Below are positions 56,895-64,000 of a DNA stretch of 64,000 nucleotides, in pieces (position 1 is the first letter of the stretch; every line of letters starts with the position of its first letter). Both the position numbers and the translations under genes were made by a program. Location: NCBI RefSeq assembly GCF_022539665.2, contig NC_081340.1, positions 2,666,001 to 2,730,000 on the forward strand, in the 5' to 3' direction. Source of the DNA: Daphnia carinata (taxonomy: Eukaryota; Arthropoda; Branchiopoda; Diplostraca; Daphniidae). Below the pieces are notes generated by a model. The model was not told where the DNA came from and searched no databases. It was given only the letters and a program-made list of their open reading frames with translations.

Positions 56895-59107
56895 CAGTCG
56901 TGGCAGCAGCAGTGGAGGAAGCCAGGTCGTAAGCAATGGAAAGATTCATGGATACCTTATTGTTCTTGGGTGAGAACTTAATAAAATTTAAAAAATATAT
57001 ATTCTCAATGACATTGGTTATAATGAGTTATATTAGTGGTTGGTCAAAGCCAGACTTATTTTGACATTTCGATTTATTTGGGTACCAGTTTTATTATTTT
57101 TCTGTTGGTCGTATCTAAAGACCTGGACGTGCCCAGACCTGTCCGAACGGACGTTCCCCACTCGCGAAGGGTGGGGGCAAGGCAAGTCAGGGCAGGATAA
57201 GGGGAGGAGAGAGTTGCAATCAGATATGTATATGCATTCTGCCTCATACTGCCTCCCCTACTGATTTCTAAAAATGAAAACAGTATCATATTCTCATCAA
57301 GTTTTAACGTGAAATTCTTTTAAGGATTGATGAAATCTAAGTATTTAACCATTTTCATTCTTTTCCTATCCTTAAAAAAAATAATCCAGGAACAATGGGA
57401 GTTTACCCTCGGGCGACAAGGGTCGGAAGCGTTCCAAATACGGCGTGACGCAGCGGCCGAAACCTAATGGAGTCCAGCCGTCCAATCAGTACAGAGTGCA
57501 AACACCTCAAACTCACCCCGTAAGTCTAAGCTTGTCGTCGTTGAAACTAAAGCAAAAAGAGTTTTCATTTATTTTTGGACATTTGATACTTAGGCCGTGA
57601 CGGATGTGAATCAGCACACCATTTTCTACACGTTGCCCCGGCATCAGGCCGTCATCGTCGAGTACACTTCCGACCCCACAAAGGACATGTATCAGGTACT
57701 TAAGTCCGTCCATATCCCCGTTTTACGTAACAACTGGATAAGAAACCTTTCGAAAATAAGTTTAAATTTAAGCTCTATCACGTATGTATACATCCTTGCA
57801 TATAGATCGGCAGGTCTTCAGAGGAACCAATAGACTTTGTTGTAGCGGATACAGTGCCAGGTAGTTTAAACAAGACGGCAGTAAATCGAACGTCTTCCTG
57901 CTCAAGCAATGGCGGTCAAGTCGTACCGGCCGTTAGCCGAGTGGCCCAGAGCACCATCAGCCGATTCGCTTGTCGTCTTCTAGTCGAACGGGACAGTCTG
58001 CCGGCCAGGGCTTATGTTTACGCCGCTGGATTCGATTCATCTCGCAACATCTTTCTCGGCGTATATGATTTTTAAAAAATATATTAATAATTATTCGAAA
58101 ATTTTATTTTGCGTTTGTAAAATAGGAAAAAGCTACAAAATGGGAAACAGACAAGGGTATTGATGGTCTTACTACAAACGGAGTACTACTTCTGCAACCG
58201 AAGGGCGAATTCGAAGGCGGTGCCGCGTCGCCTGGTCAATGGGTTGAAGTGTCCGTTGGAGGAGCCTTGTATCATTTAAGAGATTCGAGGTCTGCTCCGC
58301 AAAAAAAATCACAGGTCAGCTATTTAAATGTTTTCTTTATATAAGAGAAAAAAAATACCACATTTCTTATTTGGTATGATATATGCGATTTTCAAGGTGG
58401 AAAATGAATTTAATTTGCTGGTGGATGGATCGTTAATTGATTTGTGTGGCGCAACGTTACTATGGCGAAGTGCCGAGGGCTTGGCCAAAGGACCGGTCAG
58501 TGAAAAAAAGAGAGTATAATTTATTTTGAGCTGTTATTACTCATATAAAAATTTTTTGTTACAGACAGCTAGACATTTGGAAAAAATGGTTGACGAGCTG
58601 AACGCAGGCAAACCACAATGTCCAGTTGGTTTAAACACGCTCGTTCTACCCAGAAAGTCAACTTTGCCCCCGCCCGATCAAACTCCATATGTTTATTTAA
58701 AATGTGGACACGTTCAGGGACAACATCATTGGGGTAAAGAAGGAGAAGATCGCACTTGCCCTATTTGCCTTAAAGTTGGCCCTGTCTCACAACTAAGTAT
58801 GGGTTTGGAGCCAGCCTTTTGGGTGGATCGAGAGCCACCCACTTATGCTTTCAATCCGTGCGGTCACATGGCTTCCGAGAAAACAGTCAAGTATGGCGTT
58901 TTGTTTTTGCATTGATTGACATGTGCATATGTTGACTATCGATACATTTATTTATTTATTTTCTCCATTCATTATTTCAGATACTGGGGAGCAATTCCTA
59001 TTCCTCACGGAACCAACGGCTTCATCGGCAAATGCCCGTTTTGCGCTACACCGCTAGAGGATCGAGGCTTCGCCAAATTAATATTCCAGGACCATTTAGA
59101 TAGTTAG
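56895..59107 (+). CDS. PELI: Pellino E3 ubiquitin ligase (first exon not identified)
   Basis: RING-like E3 ligase of Toll/IL-1 signalling, acting on IRAK/Pelle. Exons seen: 56895-56969, 57390-57519, 57594-57695, 57806-58060, 58126-58314, 58397-58495, 58565-58890, 58981-59107; joins keep frame. The N-terminal Met exon is missing from my model; the first seen exon begins in a Ser/Gly-rich stretch before KIHGYLIVLGNNGSLPSGDK. The FHA domain contains IGRSSEEPIDFVV, STISRFACR and AAGFDSSRNIFLGEK. LLVDGSLIDLCGATLLWR precedes the C-terminal CHC2CHC2-type RING: CPVGLNT, YLKCGHVQGQHHWG, CPICLKVGP, NPCGHMASEK, WGAIPIPHGT and KCPFC. Converges with ARL2, 171 bp between stops. Confidence 0.92.
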
Positions 59108-59252
59108 TTAAAAAATTGTGTGAATGCGAAAATGCGGTTTTGTTGCCTCTTTCATGGTCTCTCTTGTATTCATCGATTGTACATTATAAATGAAGACGAC
59201 CTTAACAACTTCTTGTCCTTCCACCCCTTCCGCAAAACCCGTACTGACTTTT

Positions 59253-59270
59253 AGAGAGAGAGAGAGAGAG
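59253..59270. repeat. (AG)9 microsatellite between Pellino and ARL2
   Basis: Nine uninterrupted AG units ending 8 bases before the ARL2 stop codon on the other strand. Confidence 0.9.
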
Positions 59271-59278
59271 AATACACA

Positions 59279-60136
59279 TTACTCTAATGTAAATATTCTT
59301 GCACCAATGTCTTCAACCAGCCAATCGATTCCGGCCAAGAGATTGTCGCCGTTCATGGCGCTGCAGCCGACGATACGCCAGTGATGAGTCTCAATGCTTT
59401 CGAGATCTAATGCCTTTGAATTTTTTAAAAATTCAGTTTGTTCCATTGTTTCATACTAGCAAGCTGTGTTTTGTTTGCTAATTGACAGTTACCTCCTTGA
59501 TTTCATCAGCTGTCATTGCTCCAGGCAGATCCTGCTTGTTGGCAAAAACAAGTAACGTGGCACCTGCTAATCTCTGAAGAAAAGTATAATAGTTTTTACA
59601 CTTGAAAATGTATATCTTATTACAGAATTGATACTTCTTCTTGAAGTAAAGAATGTAGTTCTTTGGTACAGTCTTCCATCCTCCTTCTATCAATACTATC
59701 TACCACCCAAACAAGACCATCTGTACTTTCAAAGTAGTTTCGCCAATAGGACCGTAAAGACTTTTGCCCACCAACATCCCATATATTAAGCTGGTAACTG
59801 TATGGAAGCAAGGTGTTAATTAAGAAACAAACATTTTATGAAGGAAATTAGGTAAAATGGCACTTCTGGTGCTCCAGTGTCTTTATGTTGAAGCCTAGAG
59901 TTGGTGAAATAGTGTGGACGTCTTCACCATTGAATTTTTTTAATATCGTCGTTTTGCCTGCATTGTCGAGACCACTGTAACGGAAGAAAAAACATAAAAC
60001 GTTAGAAAACTTTTTCAAATGGTAACAGTCGTAGGCGATATTCAATCAAAATGGTAAAGAAAAACACGGACAGCATTAGGAGTCGCATTTCCTTCTCCTT
60101 TTGTTTCAATTTTTTTAGTATGGTCAGCAGGACCAT
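59279..60136 (-). CDS. ARL2: ADP-ribosylation factor-like protein 2
   Basis: Small GTPase that works with tubulin cofactor D in tubulin folding and with BART/PDE-delta. Five exons in transcription order: 60136-60072, 59974-59864, 59797-59635, 59573-59493, 59413-59279; 184 codons, identical in length to human ARL2. GTPase motifs are complete: GLDNAGKT at residues 23-30, [43 protein letters not shown], and [18 protein letters not shown]-like C-terminus. [18 protein letters not shown] is ARL2-specific. Residue 2 is Val, not the Gly usual for the family, so N-myristoylation is excluded (ARL2 is reported not to depend on it). Confidence 0.96.
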
Positions 60137-62745
60137 TCTAATACTTGTAAATGTAAGAAATTTATTTGATTTTACTTGGGTCGACTTGTTTGTTGTTGAC
60201 AGTTTGTTGTAACCAAGCCCGCCCCTTTTTAAGGTAAACGCCATCTACCAACGGTGTTATTCAAACGCTACAAAAAACGCTTCAAATCTAGAAAAACTTT
60301 TTTGGTATTAGTATATGGCAATCCGTTTTACCCAAAAAAAAAATAATTTCGCTCTTTTTTTTCTTTTTTACAGCTATAATCATCTAGCGGCCAGATTCCT
60401 CTTTAATTTTCTCATTCATTCATTCAGACATGGATTGGATAATATGGTTACTTGAACACTGGATTTGCAAATGCAGAACATCTGACTTATGTTTCACATG
60501 TCAGTTGGAGATTTCCCAGGCAAAATTTCTAGTAACTCAGCATTTGGTACCATCTTTACTATAATTTTATGCACTATCCTGCATATCTCATTGATTAAGA
60601 TTTAAATCCTTTTATAGATTGTCACATCAGTGAGCAAGGTTCGTTTAGGGATTGAGAGCCCTCAGCGACTATAACATCTAGCCCATATTCACATTGTAGC
60701 ACTTGATTGCTGCCACTGATTCTTCAAAATGCCTATCTTGTATGGGATGCTTGGCAGCCAAATGGTACTCCGACGTCACATAAACATAAATCGTTTACTT
60801 TATTTACATTTATTAAAAATTTTTGAAGGAATGATTTAAACAAATGCCAAAGGTGAGACATGCTGGAAAAGCTTGATATGAATGTGTAGACATAGTTTTG
60901 GAATTCAGAGGTGCAGCCGGCTGTTTGGTAAAACTAGAGTTAAATTTGGTTTCAATTCAATATGTTTTACTTATTATTTGTGTGATTACGCAAAGGATTG
61001 CGACATCCAGGCAATGTGGATATTCTGCCATGTACATGATACACCTAGGATTCTTCGTCAACATGCAACATGTTACTCCCTGGTAATGCTTTTCTGCTAA
61101 GTTTGTTTAGTTTTCTAATTTTAATCGTCAATGTTGTATTAGTAAACTACTGTTGGCAGAATAGCTGATACATTGCGAAAACAGTTATGGCAAGTGTGAT
61201 GATTAAATCACCATAGGTCAGTTGTCTTGCCTTCACAATTGCAACGAAGATGAATCATGGAGTCAAAAACATTAAAAGGTGGTACTATTTTAAATTTTTA
61301 AATTGTTTTAATTGTTTTAATTGGTGTATCGCTAAGTGCTGATACATGTGTAGAACATGCTGGAATTCATGTCATCCTGGAGAGGACTAAAAAAAACGAG
61401 CTTTATCCCCGAAGCAGCTCATTAATCATGTCCCAAACGATTGTCTGCGTCAGCCAGCAATCTTTCAATGGCTAACAAGCATTTAATAGTTTTGAAAATC
61501 GCGGTTTGCACTCCCTAAGGCGACATTCCTTAATTCCACCTGTCAAAAGATTTGAATGCAACCATTTTCTATTCTGAACTGTCGCCTACGAAATTCTTTT
61601 TCCATAAAATGAGGTGATATGAGGTTATAATGGAAATTGTCGTCAAGACTGCCGAGACCATGTACCTTCTTTACCTTCACGTTTAGTGATCAAACCAACC
61701 AACTATGTAACCTTTCTTTTTTTTTTTTTTTTTTTTTAAGGTGCATGGAACGTCCAATCGGAAAGCCCATGGAAGGTCTCTGTGGCCAACACGAAAGGTT
61801 CTCCCAAACTTTCGTATTCAAGTTTTGGCTATGGTGATCATTTGCAACTGCATAGCCTTTTAGAAGCTCCTGCCAGGAATCTACAGGAATATGGCAGATG
61901 ATGAATTTATGTACCATGTAAGCGATATCAATAAGAACGTTTTATGCTTATCTATGTTTTATTTTCTTAATTTAGATTAATAGGAATAGTGAGCCTGCAA
62001 AGGTTTCTGGTTGGGATGTGATGACGAAAAGTTATAATAATTTAAAGTACGGAATTGAATTTCCCTCCATCAGTCGCCTGTGTATTCCCGCGTATTACGG
62101 TATTAATTATTTAAAAATTGAAGTGCATATCTGGGCTCCCTTCCTTTCCGTAGCCCCGTTTCCCCTTGACTCGTAATAAGCCCGTAGGGGGTCATGCCCC
62201 TACTGTACGGTATATATAAAAATAACATATACCGAGGTTTGGAGGGCTCTGGCCGGAAAGGGGACGTGGGGGTCCGCTTAGTCCGATGATGTGTTCACGG
62301 AGGGCGACGTGGCTACCCACAAATCCGAACTAAAGGTTAATCGCTCCAGTAAAAATGTTCCAAATCTTCTGCTCTTCTTCCGGCTTCTCTTAGCCAATCA
62401 CCGGGTAATCTCCCCGGTGGGTCAACAAGGCAGTGTCTCCCCCTGCCTGGGTTGACGGCAACTTTTGAAAGGGCTATTGTGCCTTTTTAAAGTTGCAAAA
62501 ATAATTCTAATGTGCAGAGAATTGTCAATAAAATTTTTTTTACAAAATTTTTTTTACAAAATTTTTTTTTGTCTATTTTGTCTATTTTTGCTGTGTTCAC
62601 ACATTACGTTTATCAACTTTTTTTTTATTTAGCTTGCTCAATCCACCTTTATTGTTTTTGCCACCTTTGATGGTAAGCATTGAGCCACGTTTAATTGTAA
62701 GTAATTTTTCTATTGGTTTATCGTTTATCTGTAAGCATTCATTTA

Positions 62746-62808
62746 TTATCCAAGGATCGAACCTTGAATGTTGGGTCTTCCGCGCCGATGCTCTACCAAT
62801 GAGCCATG
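62746..62808 (-). other. tRNA-like sequence 1, copy 2
   Basis: Counterpart of the copy-1 module at 12804-12866. A box GGCTCATTGGTAGAGC and B-box-like GGTTCGATCC fit RNA polymerase III promoters better than the copy-1 version, but the anticodon stem is broken by two mismatches. Confidence 0.55.
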
Positions 62809-62940
62809 AATCATTTGATGTCAAGTTGGCTTTTTTCTAGTAACTTTCGGACTTGCATTTACATTTAGAATAAAACTGAAATGCAATACTGCAATATTCT
62901 TTTCTACAATTATTCTGCTTCATTTTTATACATCTACTGA

Positions 62941-62999
62941 GGTTTGAACCCTAACTAACACATATCGCAGCTAAAGGCTCTACCACAGAGCTATGGACC
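62941..62999 (-). other. tRNA-like sequence 2, copy 2
   Basis: Minus-strand A box TAGCTCTGTGGTAGAGC and B box GGGTTCAAACC, as in copy 1. No good anticodon arm or acceptor stem. Confidence 0.5.
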
Positions 63000-63099
63000 T
63001 TATGAAAGCAATAGACAGATAAACATATAGTTGTGAAAGACTGCATAAACATCCTAGACGATAACATATGATATGCGATAATAAAAAATTTAGATATGT

Positions 63100-63165
63100 C
63101 TCGTGGCTCAATGTTAGAGCATCGGCATTGCACGCTGAATGTCTGGGGATCGATTCCACTACGAG
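63100..63165 (+). other. tRNA-like sequence 3, copy 2
   Basis: D-arm-like GGCTCAATGTTAGAGC; anticodon stem TCGGC/GCTGA pairs fully (one G-T) around loop ATTGCAC, giving TGC, an Ala anticodon. Ends CTCGT/ACGAG can pair. B-box-like GGATCGATTCC is off consensus. tRNA-derived, probably not a working tRNA. Confidence 0.5.
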
Positions 63166-64000
63166 TAAAATAAAATACAAATGTAAAATTACTTCAGAGA
63201 ATCTCGAGGTATTACACGTTATTCCTTGAATCTAAGTTGAAGAATTCAAAGAGTGTAATAAATAATAATTGAATGCTTACAGATAAATGATAAACCTATG
63301 GGAATAATGCATACCTCGCGGTGGCAATAACAATAAAGGTGGATTGAGCAAGCTAAATAAAAAAAAAAGTTGGTAAACGTAATGTGTGAACACAGCGAAA
63401 ATAGACAATGAAACAAGCAAATTTTGTAAAAAAAATTTTGTAAAAAAAATTTTATTGACAATTCTCTGCACATTAGAATTATTTTTGCAACTTTAAAAAG
63501 GCACAATAGCCCTTTCAAAAGTTGCCGTCAACCCAGGCAGGGGGAGACACTGCCTTGTTGACCCACCGGGGAGATTACCCGGTGATTGGCTAAGAGAAGC
63601 CGGAAGAAGAGCCGAAGATTTGGAACATTTTTACTGGAGCGATTAACCTTTAGTTCGGATTTGTGGGTAGCCACGTCGCCCTCCGTGAACACATCATCGG
63701 ACTAAGCGGACCCCCACGTCCCCTTTCCGGCCAGAGCCCTCCAAACCTCGGTATATGTTATTTTTATATATACCGTACAGTAGGGGCATGACCCCCTACG
63801 GGCTTATTACGAGTCAAGGGGAAACGGGGCTACGGAAAGGAAGGGAGCCCAGATATGCACTTCAATTTTTAAATAATTAATACCGTAATACGCGGGAATA
63901 CACAGGCGACTGATGGAGGGAAATTCAATTCCGTACTTTAAATTATTATAACTTTTCGTCATCACATCCCAAACAGAAACCTTTGCAGGCTCACTATTCC

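Larger units (their letters stand above)
60316..64000. mobile_element. Palindromic element copy 2, cut by the window end
   Basis: Starts at TGGCAATCCGTTTTACCC preceded by TA (60314-60315). 60316-62100 is homologous to 15678-13950 of copy 1 in reverse complement. From 61983 to the window end the DNA is a palindrome with axis near 62992: the final bases mirror 61983. If symmetry holds to the terminus, the element would end near 65670, giving about 5.35 kb. No intact transposase frame was seen. Small frames such as 61637-61837 and 60898-61086 recur in copy 1. Confidence 0.75.

Noticed and set aside
1-64000. CRISPR ar­ray, operon promoters or other prokaryotic features
   Set aside because: No regularly spaced short repeats; spliced genes and animal proteins throughout show a eukaryotic chromosome.

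Overview
This is a gene-dense nuclear segment from an arthropod. The most likely source is a branchiopod crustacean of the Daphnia type. This is an inference from many introns of roughly 45-110 bp with clean GT-AG borders, tightly packed genes on both strands, and single-copy animal proteins whose sequences read as arthropod-like; nothing here names the species. Gene models were built by hand from reading frames, splice sites and recalled protein-family conservation. All exon joins listed keep frame, but no transcript evidence was available.

Layout. 1-1634: upstream sequence with homopolymer tracts. 1635-10004: AASS (lysine breakdown), GatC and POLG2 (two mitochondrial genes 2 nt apart), then an unfamiliar coiled-coil/three-zinc-finger gene on the minus strand. 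10.1-15.7 kb: a repeat block with TA-flanked terminal inverted repeats, a small MITE-like element and a large palindromic core containing tRNA-like modules. 16.7-29.8 kb: two head-to-head pairs, CCT8/UBE4A and a BUB1/BUBR1-type checkpoint kinase/DCAF5. 30.4-39.8 kb: a secreted ACE-type peptidase head-to-head with TMEM192, then a NuSAP-like gene head-to-head with APC11, which is followed within 12 nt by a FAM89-like gene and within a further 26 nt by a 66-codon ORF; then GMF. 40.2-47.7 kb: a cluster of three secreted proteins I do not recognise, two of them tandem paralogues with matching upstream DNA, the third ending in three repeats that suggest a beta-trefoil. 48.3-60.1 kb: SGPP, ZC2HC1, Pellino and ARL2. 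60.3 kb to the window end: a second copy of the palindromic element, cut by the window edge.

How the genes relate. Several neighbours share a cell-biological theme: mitochondrial genes (AASS, GatC, POLG2), proteostasis (CCT8, UBE4A, DCAF5, APC11, Pellino) and mitosis (BUB-type kinase, NuSAP, APC11). Two places look polycistronic, which is rare in animals outside a few lineages. The least described material is the secreted cluster at 40-48 kb, the exon-per-half-finger zinc-finger gene at 8-10 kb, and the palindromic element family.
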